Assembly: GCF_030296015.1 (NCBI RefSeq)
Contig: NZ_AP027368.1
Location: forward strand, 3,954,839-4,018,838
Direction of reading: 5' to 3'
Length of the DNA stretch: 64,000 bases
From: Ferrimonas sp. YFM
GTDB lineage: Bacteria; Pseudomonadota; Gammaproteobacteria; Enterobacterales; Shewanellaceae
The notes under the pieces are model-generated. The model did no database searches. It was not told the DNA's origin and saw nothing but the letters and a program-made list of their open reading frames with translations. The translations under genes and the position numbers were made by a program. Numbering within the stretch: position 1 is the stretch's first letter; every line of letters begins with the position of its first letter. Of the stretch, positions 27,471-38,744 are shown piece after piece.

Positions 27471-29234
27471 GTGGCAGGGCGTATCCCCAGAGATTTCATT
27501 GACCAGCTACTGGCCCGAGTCGACATTGTCGATCTGATCGACGCACGCGTAAAACTTAAGAAAACAGGCAAGAATCACAGCGCCTGTTGCCCATTCCACA
27601 ACGAAAAATCCCCCTCCTTCACCGTCAGTCAGGATAAGCAGTTCTATCACTGTTTTGGCTGTGGCGCCCACGGCAATGCCCTGGACTTTGTGATGGAGTA
27701 TGACCGGCTGGAGTTCCTCGACGCCATCGAGGATCTGGCATCCACTGTGGGCCTCGAGGTCCCCAGGGAGCAGGGCCAGAGCGCCCGCCAGCAACAGGCC
27801 CCCAAACTCACCAGCCACTATGAGCTGATGGACTGGGCCGCCCGCTTTTTCCAACTGCAGCTGCGTAAGCATGCCCAGCGCCAGAAGGTGATCGACTACA
27901 TTCGCTCCCGCGGCCTGGATGGCGAAACCGTCAAGAAATTCGGCATCGGCTTTGCCCCGGATGGCTGGGACAACCTGCAGTCGCAACACAAACAGAACCC
28001 CACCGGCCTGAACGTGCTGACCGAATGCGGCATGCTGATCGCCAAGGAGGGGGGTGGCCGAAGCTACGATCGCTTCCGCGACCGGCTGATGTTTCCCATC
28101 CGCGACCGACGCGGCCGGGTGGTGGCCTTCGGGGGCCGGGTGTTGGGTGACGGCACCCCCAAATACCTGAACTCGCCGGAAACCCCCATCTTTCACAAGG
28201 GGCGTGAACTCTATGGCCTGTATGAGCTGAAGCAGCACGACAGGAACCCCGCCAGAATTCTGGTGGTCGAAGGCTATATGGATGTGGTGGCCCTGGCACA
28301 GCATGGGGTGCCCTATGCGGTGGCCTCCCTGGGCACCTCCACCACCGCAGACCAGATGCAGCTGCTGGTGCGTACCAGTAAGCAGGTGATCTGCTGCTAC
28401 GACGGCGATAACGCCGGCCGGGAAGCCGCCTGGCGGGCGATGGAAACTGCCCTGCCCCATTTGAGGGATGGCATCCAACTGAAATTCATGTTCCTTCCCG
28501 ACGGGGAGGATCCGGACAGCCTGGTGCGGAAACAGGGTAAAGAGGCGTTTGAAGCCCTAGTGGAGAAGGCGATGCCCCTCTCCGATTACCTGTTTGACAC
28601 CCTGCTGTCCGACGCAGATCTCTCCAGCCAGGAGGGCAAAGCCCACCTGGCCAGCACCATGGAGCCCCTGCTCAATAAGGTGCCCGATGGTCTGCTCAAA
28701 GAGAGTCTGTTTGCCCGGCTGCGCACCGAGCTCGGCTGGGGGGCAGACTCACTGCGACAACGGAGTGCGCCTCAGGTGGTTCAGCCCACCGGGGCTCAGG
28801 GACGCGGCACGCCGGTTCGGCGGGCCATTGCCCTGCTGCAGCAACAGCCTTCACTGGGCCACAACATGCCGGTGCAGGAGGAGTTGCAACACCTGGAGAT
28901 GGCCGGCTTGCCGCTGCTTCGGGAGATGCTGGAGATCTGCCGCCCGGAACCGCTGACCACGGGTCAGCTGATGGAGCGGTTCAGGGGCCGTCCTGAACAC
29001 GGCACCTTATGTAAACTGCTGAACTGGAAACTGGAGCTCAGTGATGAGTCCGCTTACCGCCAGGAGTTTACCGACTGTTTATTATGGTTAAACCAACGTT
29101 TTTTTGAACAGATGTCAGAGCAACTGCAACGTAAAGCGCGTGATGGTTCAATATCCACCGATGAGCTACGTCAATTGCAAGAGATGAATCTGTTATTACA
29201 GGGGCTTAAGGCCCCGGCAAAGGCTAGCGATTGA
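27471..29234 (+). CDS. dnaG: DNA primase DnaG
   Basis: Makes RNA primers at the fork. Zinc-binding domain [14 protein letters not shown] to [12 protein letters not shown] (about residues 38-65) with CHC2 ligands; catalytic core with [14 protein letters not shown] and TOPRIM motifs [11 protein letters not shown] and [16 protein letters not shown] (about 260-330); helical C-terminal DnaB-binding region from about 440. Length 587 is typical. Start is GTG with poor Shine-Dalgarno spacing, consistent with the low primase level expected after the hairpin. rpoD follows after a short gap. Confidence 0.97.
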   Translation: MAGRIPRDFIDQLLARVDIVDLIDARVKLKKTGKNHSACCPFHNEKSPSFTVSQDKQFYHCFGCGAHGNALDFVMEYDRLEFLDAIEDLASTVGLEVPREQGQSARQQQAPKLTSHYELMDWAARFFQLQLRKHAQRQKVIDYIRSRGLDGETVKKFGIGFAPDGWDNLQSQHKQNPTGLNVLTECGMLIAKEGGGRSYDRFRDRLMFPIRDRRGRVVAFGGRVLGDGTPKYLNSPETPIFHKGRELYGLYELKQHDRNPARILVVEGYMDVVALAQHGVPYAVASLGTSTTADQMQLLVRTSKQVICCYDGDNAGREAAWRAMETALPHLRDGIQLKFMFLPDGEDPDSLVRKQGKEAFEALVEKAMPLSDYLFDTLLSDADLSSQEGKAHLASTMEPLLNKVPDGLLKESLFARLRTELGWGADSLRQRSAPQVVQPTGAQGRGTPVRRAIALLQQQPSLGHNMPVQEELQHLEMAGLPLLREMLEICRPEPLTTGQLMERFRGRPEHGTLCKLLNWKLELSDESAYRQEFTDCLLWLNQRFFEQMSEQLQRKARDGSISTDELRQLQEMNLLLQGLKAPAKASD

Positions 29235-29247
29235 CCCGCCGAAACGC

Positions 29248-29253
29248 TATAAT
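29248..29253 (+). promoter_or_regulatory. Possible internal rpoD promoter -10
   Basis: An exact TATAAT lies between dnaG and rpoD. TTGACC is present but only 11 bases upstream, too close for a sigma70 -35, and the element at proper spacing (TAGCGA) is poor. It may be fortuitous. Confidence 0.3.
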
Positions 29254-29313
29254 TGGCTATTTGCGCGGCTGTCGCTCAAACACTCTGTTCGCATAAGTAA
29301 GTGGATGATATCT

Positions 29314-31146
<1,833 letters not shown>

Positions 31147-31156
31147 TCAGAAAAGA

Positions 31157-31187
31157 AAACGCCCCGCTGATGCGGGGCGTTTTTTTA
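31157..31187 (+). terminator. Terminator of the rpsU-yqeY-dnaG-rpoD operon
   Basis: Perfect stem AAACGCCCCGC / GCGGGGCGTTT with TGAT loop followed by seven T, 10 bases after the rpoD stop. Confidence 0.93.
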
Positions 31188-31258
31188 TTTGTCTTCCTTG
31201 CTCCTAATTCACTATTTGCACCCGACTTTCACCTGGCGAAAATGAAACTGTCAGGGCA

Positions 31259-32047
31259 CTATCTCGGTAAATAATTTCGCTCTTTTCCCTGCTGTCTGGC
31301 TACGGCAATTCTCTGATTCTTTGAGAACATCGCCTTTATCTGGCCCAAAGTTTCGCCCAAAAGAACCGAGCCATTGGAACCAAAGCCGCGGGTCTTATAC
31401 AGGCGTTTGACTTCGGCCAGGGCATTGGGTGAGCGCTGCGCCAGGGCCTTGGCCAGCTCCTGGCTGCGTCCCATGGCATCATCCACCACTTCGGTGACCA
31501 GATTCAGCCTGAGCGCCTCGTCGGCATTCACAGGCTCTGCCAGCATGGAGAGCATCAATGCCTGGTCCTGTGGCATCTGCTCGCGCAACGCCAGGGTCCC
31601 GCCCATGTCGGGAATCAACCCCCAGCGCCCCTCCATCACCGCCAGGGTGGCGTCGGACTCGGCAATGCGGAAATCCGCCCCCAGGGCGATCTGCATGCCT
31701 CCCCCCCAACAGCGTCCCTGGATGGAGGCGATCACCGGTACCGGCAGGTCCCGCCAGCCGGTGCTAACCCTCTGAGCCCGGTTTGCCTGCCACGGCCATA
31801 ACTTAAACAGCAACTTCATTGCGATTGAAGGGGAGGTAAACATGGACTTTATGTCTATGCCGGAACAAAAATCCTTGCCTCGTCCGGTAAGGATGACCGC
31901 ACGAATTTCCCTCATGCCCGCGATGCGTTTTTGTACATCTACCAAGGCTTTGAATAGGTCGTAGTCCAGGGCATTACACTTATCGGGACGATTCATCTCC
32001 ACCAGGGCGATGCCGTCCAGGACACTTAAAATTACTTTTTCCGACAT
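31259..32047 (-). CDS. Crotonase / enoyl-CoA hydratase family protein
   Basis: Member of the crotonase superfamily. The oxyanion-hole segments are visible as SGIDIKSMF (about residue 65) and IQGRCWGGGMQIALGADFRIA (about 105), and the second acidic region is EGRWGLIPDMGGT. The Glu of the catalytic pair appears at the EGRWGL position and the other at DMGG rather than the typical hydratase Glu, so isomerase activity (dienoyl-CoA or enoyl-CoA) is as likely as hydration. ATG five bases after AAGGAG; a GTG two codons earlier is less good. Monocistronic, divergent from the receiver-CheC gene. Confidence 0.85.
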   Translation of the reverse strand: MSEKVILSVLDGIALVEMNRPDKCNALDYDLFKALVDVQKRIAGMREIRAVILTGRGKDFCSGIDIKSMFTSPSIAMKLLFKLWPWQANRAQRVSTGWRDLPVPVIASIQGRCWGGGMQIALGADFRIAESDATLAVMEGRWGLIPDMGGTLALREQMPQDQALMLSMLAEPVNADEALRLNLVTEVVDDAMGRSQELAKALAQRSPNALAEVKRLYKTRGFGSNGSVLLGETLGQIKAMFSKNQRIAVARQQGKERNYLPR

Positions 32048-32176
32048 AACCACTCCTTAGTTGTCAGAAATTCATCACCGTCAAGATCATGACATTTATA
32101 AATTAATTCAATAGAATGCTCTTTTTACGAGTTTCGATAAAAAGGTCATTTAGACCCAGGGCAGGGAGGCACCACC

Positions 32177-33130
32177 ATTAAGGTTCTAATTTGCGATGAC
32201 TCTGCGCTGGCCCGTAAGCAACTGGCCAGAACTTTGCCGTCGGGCCTTTGCAGTGACATAGCCTTCGCCGAAAACGGCGAACGGGCCCTTGAGATGCTGA
32301 AACAATCCAGCTACGAGCTGCTGTTTCTTGACCTCAACATGCCTGGCCTGGATGGCTATCAGGTCCTGGAGGCCCTCTCTGGTCAGACCTCCAAGCCTCA
32401 GACTATCGTGGTTTCCGCCGATATCCAACCCCAAGCCCTGACCCGGGTAAAGACGCTGGGTGCTCTGGACTTCATCAAGAAGCCAGTCAACACCGCGGAT
32501 CTGGCCTCGGCACTGGCCAGGCTGAGGATCGAAACCGGCACGGCGACAAACATGGTCGACACCGGCAGCGTCAGCCTGGAGGACGCCCTGCGCGAAATCT
32601 GCAATGTCGCCATGGGTCGCACCGCGTCGCTGCTGGCCAAGGTGATCGACGACTTCGTTCAGCTGCCTGTGCCCAAGGTCTCCCACTGGAGCAGTCGTGA
32701 CCTGGAGATGATGCTCACCTCCGCCCGCCAGGATCAATACACCCAGATCCTCAGCCAGGGGTTCATCGGCGCCGGTATCGCCGGCGAAGCCTTGCTGCTG
32801 TTTCACGACATCAACGAAACCGACCTCAGCCAGCTGTTTGGCCTCAAGGGTGAAACCGCCGCCCAGCAGGAGGAGATCCTGATGGATGCCGCCAACCTGT
32901 TGTTTGGCGCCTTCCTAAACAGCCTGTCAGAACAGTTACATGTGGCCTTCAGTCAAAGCCCGCCCATCATTTGGCGCCACTCCAAGGAGGTCAACAGCCT
33001 CAGCGGAGAGGTCTACGCCATTGAAATCAGCTACCGACAGGAGCAACATAAGCTAAATTGCGACCTGTTGCTGCTGCTGCCCCAATCCAGCTGGGCCCTG
33101 CTGCAGACCCAACTCAAGGACCTGGTGTAA
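32177..33130 (+). CDS. Response regulator with receiver and CheC-like phosphatase domains, ATT start
   Basis: Receiver domain (1-120) with acid pocket DDS at residues 7-9, phospho-acceptor Asp52 in FLDLNMPGLDG and Lys in DFIKKPVN, then a CheC/CheX-like domain with paired motifs EDALREICNVAMG and EEILMDAANLLFG. It likely dephosphorylates a CheY-type protein. The only way to keep the DD pocket is to start at ATT (IKVLICDDS), 8 bases after GGGAGG; no ATG, GTG or TTG exists between the in-frame stop at 32138 and that point. The next candidate, TTG at 32234, would delete the pocket. 317 residues; the PAS-GGDEF gene follows 3 bases later. Confidence 0.8.
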   Translation: MKVLICDDSALARKQLARTLPSGLCSDIAFAENGERALEMLKQSSYELLFLDLNMPGLDGYQVLEALSGQTSKPQTIVVSADIQPQALTRVKTLGALDFIKKPVNTADLASALARLRIETGTATNMVDTGSVSLEDALREICNVAMGRTASLLAKVIDDFVQLPVPKVSHWSSRDLEMMLTSARQDQYTQILSQGFIGAGIAGEALLLFHDINETDLSQLFGLKGETAAQQEEILMDAANLLFGAFLNSLSEQLHVAFSQSPPIIWRHSKEVNSLSGEVYAIEISYRQEQHKLNCDLLLLLPQSSWALLQTQLKDLV

Positions 33131-33133
33131 TCC

Positions 33134-34084
33134 ATGCCAAACCAGCACTCCCACAATGCCGAACTCGATGCCCTGCACCTGCTGACCCAGCTGGTTCAGA
33201 CTATTGAAGTGGGCCTGGTGGTGCTGGACCGACAGTTCCGCATCCACCTGTGGAACAGCTTCATGGAGAACCACAGTGGCCTCAGAGCCTCCCAGGTGCG
33301 CGGCAAGCGGGTCTTTGACCTGTTCGAAGAGTTACCGGAGGAGTGGCTCACCAGCAAGCTGGAGACCGCCTTCCTGCTGAATAACCGCGCCTTCACCACC
33401 TGGGAGCAGCGGCCCTACATCTTCAAGTTCCCCAACTCCCGCCCGGTGACCGGCCAGAGCCCCTACATGTACCAGAACCTGACCATTCAGCCACTAAGCA
33501 ACCGGTTTGCCGAGGTGAATAACGTGGCTCTGGTGGTGTACGACGTTACCGTCGAAGCCAACCACCGTCAGGCGCTGTCGAAGATGAGCCAGATTGATAC
33601 CCTTACCGGGCTGGCCAACCGCCGCATGTGGCAGCAACACCTGGATCAGGAGTTTGAGCGCAGTCGCCGCTATGGTCACCCCTCCACCTTGATGGTGCTG
33701 GACATCGACCACTTCAAGTCCATCAACGACACCCTGGGTCACAGTGCCGGTGACCTGGTGTTGGCGGCAGTGGGTCAGAAACTGGGGCAACTGCTGAGAA
33801 AGAGCGATGTGGCGGCTCGCTACGGCGGCGAGGAGTTTACCCTGTTGCTGCCGGAAACCACCCAGGAGCAGGCACAGCTGCTGGCTGAGCGCATTCGCAG
33901 CACCATGTCTGAGTTGACCGTGGAGACCGATGCCGGCGTGGCCAGCTTTACCGTCAGCATCGGTTATGCTCCCTACCATGAGGGCCTGGAGAACAATAAG
34001 GTGTGGTTCGAAAAGGCTGACAAAGCCCTGTATGAAGCCAAGCGTCAGGGCCGTAACCGCTGCATCCTGGCCAAGGCCAGCTGA
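33134..34084 (+). CDS. PAS-GGDEF diguanylate cyclase
   Basis: Soluble c-di-GMP synthase of 316 residues. A PAS-like domain fills about residues 10-135 (LDRQFRIHLWNSFMENHSG, then VYDVTVEANHRQALSK). The GGDEF domain follows from about 145 (IDTLTGLANRRMW) with active site GGEEF near residue 231 and an RxxD inhibitory site (RKSD) five residues ahead of it. Three bases separate it from the receiver-CheC gene, so it is the output partner of that regulator: phosphorylation and c-di-GMP synthesis are probably linked in one operon. Confidence 0.9.
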   Translation: MPNQHSHNAELDALHLLTQLVQTIEVGLVVLDRQFRIHLWNSFMENHSGLRASQVRGKRVFDLFEELPEEWLTSKLETAFLLNNRAFTTWEQRPYIFKFPNSRPVTGQSPYMYQNLTIQPLSNRFAEVNNVALVVYDVTVEANHRQALSKMSQIDTLTGLANRRMWQQHLDQEFERSRRYGHPSTLMVLDIDHFKSINDTLGHSAGDLVLAAVGQKLGQLLRKSDVAARYGGEEFTLLLPETTQEQAQLLAERIRSTMSELTVETDAGVASFTVSIGYAPYHEGLENNKVWFEKADKALYEAKRQGRNRCILAKAS

Positions 34085-34096
34085 CCGCGCCCGAGA

Positions 34097-34255
34097 CTAA
34101 TCCTGCCAGTACCCCTGAAGGCCATCCTCCTTGCGACGCCCCCATCCCCGTCGTCTCTCCTTCTTTCCTGGCTCCCAACGTAGATACTGACGACGATCCG
34201 AGTTCTGACGCCGATTGATGCTGCGACGCTCCTGCTGAGGCTGCTGATCCGTCAT
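34097..34255 (-). CDS. Small Arg-rich protein, 52 residues
   Basis: Not a named family. Reads MTDQQPQQERRSINRRQ, then NSDRRQYLRWEPGKKERRRG, and ends GLQGYWQD. About a quarter of residues are Arg; Trp/Tyr are spaced along it. A strong Shine-Dalgarno (AGGGGGGA) sits seven bases before the ATG. The RRxxDRR motif recalls short Arg-rich proteins seen in Shewanella-like genomes, suggesting nucleic-acid or ribosome binding (inference). It converges with the PAS-GGDEF gene, stop to stop within 13 bases. Confidence 0.6.
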   Translation of the reverse strand: MTDQQPQQERRSINRRQNSDRRQYLRWEPGKKERRRGWGRRKEDGLQGYWQD

Positions 34256-34414
34256 ACTCTGTCCCCCCTATGAGACACAGACTATAGTCTCCGGCATTGC
34301 GGCCAGCAAGCTCTTGGGCTCGCCATACGGGCCGAGGCAATTGACATACGCCTCCCCGGCAGTCCCATCGGCCCCAGACACAGCGCCTGCCTGAACCGGC
34401 GTGTCTAAGCCACA

Positions 34415-34440
34415 AAAAAAGCGCCTGACGGCGCTTTTTT
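34415..34440. terminator. Terminator after rraB
   Basis: Stem AAAAAAGCGCC / GGCGCTTTTTT with a TGAC loop; T-runs on both strands. On the minus strand it lies about 42 bases past the rraB stop and upstream of the small Arg-rich gene. Confidence 0.85.
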
Positions 34441-34481
34441 AATTTCGCCATCACTGGCGAATGAGAACAACACCCGGGTGT

Positions 34482-34835
34482 TTATTCCACAAAGTAGGTG
34501 CCCCAGCCGTCGTACTGGATGCCGTGCTTGTCGGCCAGTTCGATCAAGGTCTTGGTGTCTTTATTCAGGCGCTCCACCTCAAGTTTGTGCTCAATCACGG
34601 CGTCAAAGGCAAACACCACGGCGCCGTCATCCAGCTCCAGCTCTTCGGCGTCTTCCACTTCATAACCCGCCTTAAAGGCGTCTACCGCCGCCTTCTCCAG
34701 CTTGTCGAAGTTGGAGCCGGAGAAGTGGTGCTCGATAACGTACTCGGCGTCCGGCTGAGAGCCATCCTCCAGCAGAGCCTCCACGATCTCGCGGTTCTCC
34801 TGCTCCTGCTCGAGGATCAGTTGTTCAATGGTCAT
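34482..34835 (-). CDS. rraB: Ribonuclease E inhibitor RraB
   Basis: Binds RNase E and changes which RNAs it degrades. The match to E. coli RraB is clear: [50 protein letters not shown] and the C-terminal YDGWGTYF. It lacks the long acidic tail of the E. coli protein (117 versus about 138 residues). Three in-frame starts exist; I chose the ATG six bases after GGAG ([10 protein letters not shown]). Monocistronic with its own terminator. Confidence 0.92.
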   Translation of the reverse strand: MTIEQLILEQEQENREIVEALLEDGSQPDAEYVIEHHFSGSNFDKLEKAAVDAFKAGYEVEDAEELELDDGAVVFAFDAVIEHKLEVERLNKDTKTLIELADKHGIQYDGWGTYFVE

Positions 34836-34871
34836 GACCATCTCCAAATGGGTAAGATTGGCGCCAGTATA

Positions 34872-35606
34872 TCAGGCCAGGGCAGGCTTGGCCCCTGCCA
34901 GTCGCATCGCCTCGTTGTTCAGCTCTTCCAGGCGCTGTTTCATGCGGCCATAGACCTCTTCCGCCAGCTCACGTACCTGATCCTTGGAGTAGCCCTTGGT
35001 GCAGATGGGCTCCAGGGTCTCGACGATCACCACGCCGTTGTTGCGGCGATTGAGGTTGATTCCATGCTGGTCTGAAGCGATCACCGGTACGATGGGCACC
35101 CCGGCCTGGATGGCGGTGTGGAAGGCTCCGGTCTTGAAGGGCAGCAAACCACGGCCACGGGAGCGGGTGCCTTCTGGGAAGATCCAAACAGACAAAGACT
35201 TGCCGCGGATCTTCTCCGCTGCCTGCTTCAGGGTGCGAACCGCCTTGGAGCGGTTGCCACGATCAATCAGAATGTTGCCGGTCAGCCAGTACAGCTGGCC
35301 AAAGAAGGGGATCCACTTCAGGCTGGTCTTGCCCATGGACACCGTGCCCTTGGGCACAGAACCTGTGTGGGTAAACAGATCGAAGTTGTTCTGGTGGTTG
35401 CCCACATAGACCACGGGCTCACCGTCGCCTCGGGTTCCGCGGTGAATCACCTTGAGACCGAGGATCGGTGCCACGGCACCAAACACCTTGGCGGTGTAGT
35501 GGACATTATTTCGGTGAAAGGGGCGAATCAGGCACAACAGCAGACCAAGGGTAGAAACCAGGACCAGCAACAGAGCCAGAGTCAGGGAACGCAACAGTAA
35601 CAGCAT
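34872..35606 (-). CDS. plsC: 1-acyl-sn-glycerol-3-phosphate acyltransferase PlsC
   Basis: Inner-membrane enzyme that acylates lysophosphatidate to phosphatidate, the second step of phospholipid synthesis. Two N-terminal hydrophobic helices precede the catalytic NHQNNFD (HX4D, about residues 70-76), the glycerol-phosphate motif FPEGTRSRGRG (about 142-152) and VPIVPVIASD. 244 residues fits the E. coli enzyme. It lies near parC as in E. coli, with a CAT-like gene between. Confidence 0.95.
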   Translation of the reverse strand: MLLLLRSLTLALLLVLVSTLGLLLCLIRPFHRNNVHYTAKVFGAVAPILGLKVIHRGTRGDGEPVVYVGNHQNNFDLFTHTGSVPKGTVSMGKTSLKWIPFFGQLYWLTGNILIDRGNRSKAVRTLKQAAEKIRGKSLSVWIFPEGTRSRGRGLLPFKTGAFHTAIQAGVPIVPVIASDQHGINLNRRNNGVVIVETLEPICTKGYSKDQVRELAEEVYGRMKQRLEELNNEAMRLAGAKPALA

Positions 35607-35719
35607 CGGCGACGTCTTTCCTCACAACAGGGGCGCCCAGTATAGGCAAACCCCGTGACCGACTCAACGAATTCGTTACAACTGTTCGCTCAAAATTGGA
35701 TACAGCGAACAGACAGGGG

Positions 35720-36358
35720 CTACAGCCATTGACGACACTGGTTTATACGTTGCTGTAATGCCTCGTAAAACTCTCCAAGGTGCAGGCCATCGGCCAATCC
35801 ATGGTGGATCTGCGCGGCCACCGGCACCTTCACCTCCTCGCCACTCTGATCATACTTTCCCCAGGTAATTCGGGGCACAGAGTCTGCCGGGCTCAAAGGC
35901 ATGGGGTTGGTCATCTGGGTAAAGCGCACCCAGGGCAGACAGGACATGTAGATGGAGTCATCCCCATCCCCCTCCTCATCAAACAGTCCTGGCCGTTGCC
36001 AGGCGATCTCAGACTGGGATGTCATCCGCCGGGAAAACTCGGCAAACTCCACGCAATAAGGCACCCGGACAAAACGCACCAGCCGATCCTCACCCAGGGT
36101 GGTGATGCCGGCACTCAGATGCTCATGTTCGATGACCTGATCGCCGCGGATGCGCCAGCGGGTCCAATCCAGCTGATGGCAGACGGTCATGATGGCGTGG
36201 GTGATGGCGTGATAGGCGGACAGCTTGTCGCGCTGGCAGCGGTGAAAGAGTTCGGTGATGGTGATGTCCGCACACAGGCTGAAGTAGGGCTGGTCCAGCT
36301 GAGTGAAAAACTGAAATTGCTGGCGGCGTGGCCAGCGCTCCATATCCAGATGTTTCAT
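35720..36358 (-). CDS. Chloramphenicol-acetyltransferase-like protein (CatA fold)
   Basis: Chromosomal member of the classical CAT family, 212 residues. The catalytic motif QIHHGLADGLHLGEF (HHxxxDG) lies near residue 190 and the structural SxLPWVRFT near 145. The N-terminal MKHLDMERWPRRQQFQFF recalls the CAT start (WxRxxxFxxF). Chloramphenicol acetylation is possible but chromosomal relatives often act on unknown substrates. It sits between plsC and parC, alone on its strand. Residues around the chloramphenicol pocket are not conserved enough to judge. Confidence 0.82.
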   Translation of the reverse strand: MKHLDMERWPRRQQFQFFTQLDQPYFSLCADITITELFHRCQRDKLSAYHAITHAIMTVCHQLDWTRWRIRGDQVIEHEHLSAGITTLGEDRLVRFVRVPYCVEFAEFSRRMTSQSEIAWQRPGLFDEEGDGDDSIYMSCLPWVRFTQMTNPMPLSPADSVPRITWGKYDQSGEEVKVPVAAQIHHGLADGLHLGEFYEALQQRINQCRQWL

Positions 36359-36449
36359 GATGTCCTTGTTTGTGTTCTTGCCGGGCTCTTGGCGGCCCGC
36401 TGGAAGTGTACCTAGGTTATATAACAGAGCGACGACAATGGGGATAAAT

Positions 36450-36477
36450 AAAAGCGAAGCCAGTGGGCTTCGCTTTT
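36450..36477. terminator. Terminator after parC
   Basis: Perfect 12-bp stem AAAAGCGAAGCC / GGCTTCGCTTTT with a four-base loop; on the minus strand it lies just past the parC stop and gives a T-run. Confidence 0.85.
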
Positions 36478-36488
36478 CTGTGACTCAG

Positions 36489-38744
36489 TTATTCGGTGAC
36501 CAACTCGAGCTTGTCCACCCGCTGCAGGCCTCGGGGCAGCTTGTTGCCCCGGCGGCCCCGCTCACCCTGATAGTGGGCCAGGTCATCGGGCTTGAGGGTC
36601 AGCTTGCGCTTGCCCGCCCACAAGGTGACGGCCGCGGTCTCCGGCACCACCACCAGATGCTTCAGGTACTCCTCCCGGCTCTTCACCCGCTCGGTGGGAA
36701 TGCCGATGATCTTATTGCCCTTACCCTTGCTCAGCACCGGCAGCTGGGCCACAGGGAACAGCAGCATCCGGCCTTCGGTGGTGATCGCCAGCAGGCGGTC
36801 GCTCTCCTGATTGGCGATGGGGGTCGGCGCGATCACCCGGGAACCGATGGGAACGGTCAGCAGTGCCTTACCCGCCTTGTTGCGGCTGATCATCTCCTTG
36901 AGGGCACAGACGAAGCCATAGCCGGCATCGGTGGCCATCAGGTAGAGCTGCTCTGAGTCTCCCATCAGGGTATGCTCGAGCATCTCGCCGGCCACCAGGT
37001 TGAAGCGGCCCGACAGGGGCTCACCCTGGCTGCGGGCGGAAGGCAGGGTGTGCGCATCCGTGGTGTAGCTTCGTCCCGAGCTCTCCAGGAAGATCACCGG
37101 CTGATTGCTGCGCCCCCTGGCATGGGACAGGTAACCATCTCCGGACTTGTAGTTGAGCGTCTCCGGGTCGACCTCATGACCCTTGGCCTGACGGGCCCAG
37201 GCCTTCTGGGACATCACCACGGTGATCGCTTCGGTGGGCATCAGCTCGGTCTCGGTCAGGGCCTTGGCCTCCTCCCGCTCCTTGAGCGGGCTGCGGCGGT
37301 CGTCACCGTACTTCTCGGCGTCCGCCAGCAGCTCTTTTTTCACCAGGGTCTTCATGCGGCGCTCGGAGGAGAGGGTCAGCTGCAGCTTATCCCGCTCCTT
37401 GGAGAGTTCATCCTGCTCACCGCGGATCTTCATCTCCTCCAGCTTGGCCAAATGGCGCAGCTTGAGGTCGAGGATCGCTTCCGCCTGCTTCTCGGTCAGG
37501 CCAAAGTGGGCCATCAGCACAGGTTTGGGCTCATCCTCGTTACGGATGATGGCGATCACTTCGTCGATGTTGAGGAAGGCGATGAGCAAGCCGTCGAGGA
37601 TGTGCAGTCTGGCCAGCACCTTGTCCAGACGGTACTCCAGGCGGCGACGCACCGTGGCCATACGGTAGTCCAGCCACTCGCCAAGAATGGTCTTCAGCCC
37701 CTTCACCGCCGGACGCTGATCCAGCCCCAGCATGTTCAGGTTGACCCGGTAACTCTTCTCCAGATCCGTGGTGGCAAACAGGTGCGCCATCAGCTGATCC
37801 AGATCCACCCGGTTGGAGCGAGGCACCACCACCAGACGGGTGGGGTTTTCATGGTCGGACTCATCACGCAGATCCGTGACCATGGGCAGCTTCTTCGCCT
37901 GCATCTGAGCGGCGATCTGCTCGAGGATCTTGCCGCCGGACACCTGGTGGGGCAGTTCGCTGATCACCACTTCGCCCTGCTCTATGGTGTAGACCGCCCG
38001 CATCTTCACCGACCCCTTGCCGGTCTCGTACATCTTGGCAATTTCATTGGCCGGAGTGATGATCTCGGCCCCTGTGGGGTAGTCCGGACCTTTAACAAAG
38101 GTCATCAGTTCCGGCAGTTCCGCCCTGGGGTTGTCCAGCAGGTGGGCACAGGCGTTGGCCACCTCGCGAACGTTATGGGGCGGGATGTCGGTGGCCATAC
38201 CCACGGCAATGCCGGTGATGCCATTGAGCAGGATGTGTGGCAGACGGGCCGGCAGGCTCTTGGGCTCCTTCAGGGTGCCATCAAAGTTGACGCCCCAGTC
38301 CACGGTGCCCTGCCCCAGCTCGCTGAGCAACACCTCGGAGAAGCGGGAGAGACGGGATTCGGTGTAACGCATGGCGGCGAAGGACTTGGGATCGTCCGCC
38401 GCCCCCCAGTTCCCCTGGCCATCCACCAGGGGATAGCGATAGGTAAAGGGCTGGGCCATCAGCACCATCGCCTCGTAACAGGCGCTGTCACCATGGGGGT
38501 GGTACTTACCCAGCACGTCGCCCACGGTACGGGCGGATTTCTTGTACTTGGCAGAGGCGGACAGACCGAGCTCGCTCATGGCGTAGATGATACGTCGCTG
38601 GACCGGCTTGAGACCGTCACCGATGTGGGGCAGCGCCCGGTCCATGATGACGTACATGGAGTAGTTCAGGTAGGCCTCTTCGGTAAAGGCATGCAGCGGC
38701 CGCTGCTCCACTCCCTCAAGGCTCAATTCAGTTGCATCACTCAT
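36489..38744 (-). CDS. parC: DNA topoisomerase IV subunit A ParC
   Basis: Breaks and rejoins DNA to separate daughter chromosomes. Catalytic Tyr in [11 protein letters not shown] near residue 126, and a quinolone-resistance region [16 protein letters not shown] with Ser and Glu at the sensitive-type positions. The C-terminal beta-pinwheel domain runs from about residue 490. 751 residues, as in E. coli. Its ATG overlaps the stop of the upstream sugar-dehydrogenase gene by eight bases, so the two are cotranscribed, an odd pairing. Confidence 0.97.
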   Translation of the reverse strand: MSDATELSLEGVEQRPLHAFTEEAYLNYSMYVIMDRALPHIGDGLKPVQRRIIYAMSELGLSASAKYKKSARTVGDVLGKYHPHGDSACYEAMVLMAQPFTYRYPLVDGQGNWGAADDPKSFAAMRYTESRLSRFSEVLLSELGQGTVDWGVNFDGTLKEPKSLPARLPHILLNGITGIAVGMATDIPPHNVREVANACAHLLDNPRAELPELMTFVKGPDYPTGAEIITPANEIAKMYETGKGSVKMRAVYTIEQGEVVISELPHQVSGGKILEQIAAQMQAKKLPMVTDLRDESDHENPTRLVVVPRSNRVDLDQLMAHLFATTDLEKSYRVNLNMLGLDQRPAVKGLKTILGEWLDYRMATVRRRLEYRLDKVLARLHILDGLLIAFLNIDEVIAIIRNEDEPKPVLMAHFGLTEKQAEAILDLKLRHLAKLEEMKIRGEQDELSKERDKLQLTLSSERRMKTLVKKELLADAEKYGDDRRSPLKEREEAKALTETELMPTEAITVVMSQKAWARQAKGHEVDPETLNYKSGDGYLSHARGRSNQPVIFLESSGRSYTTDAHTLPSARSQGEPLSGRFNLVAGEMLEHTLMGDSEQLYLMATDAGYGFVCALKEMISRNKAGKALLTVPIGSRVIAPTPIANQESDRLLAITTEGRMLLFPVAQLPVLSKGKGNKIIGIPTERVKSREEYLKHLVVVPETAAVTLWAGKRKLTLKPDDLAHYQGERGRRGNKLPRGLQRVDKLELVTE

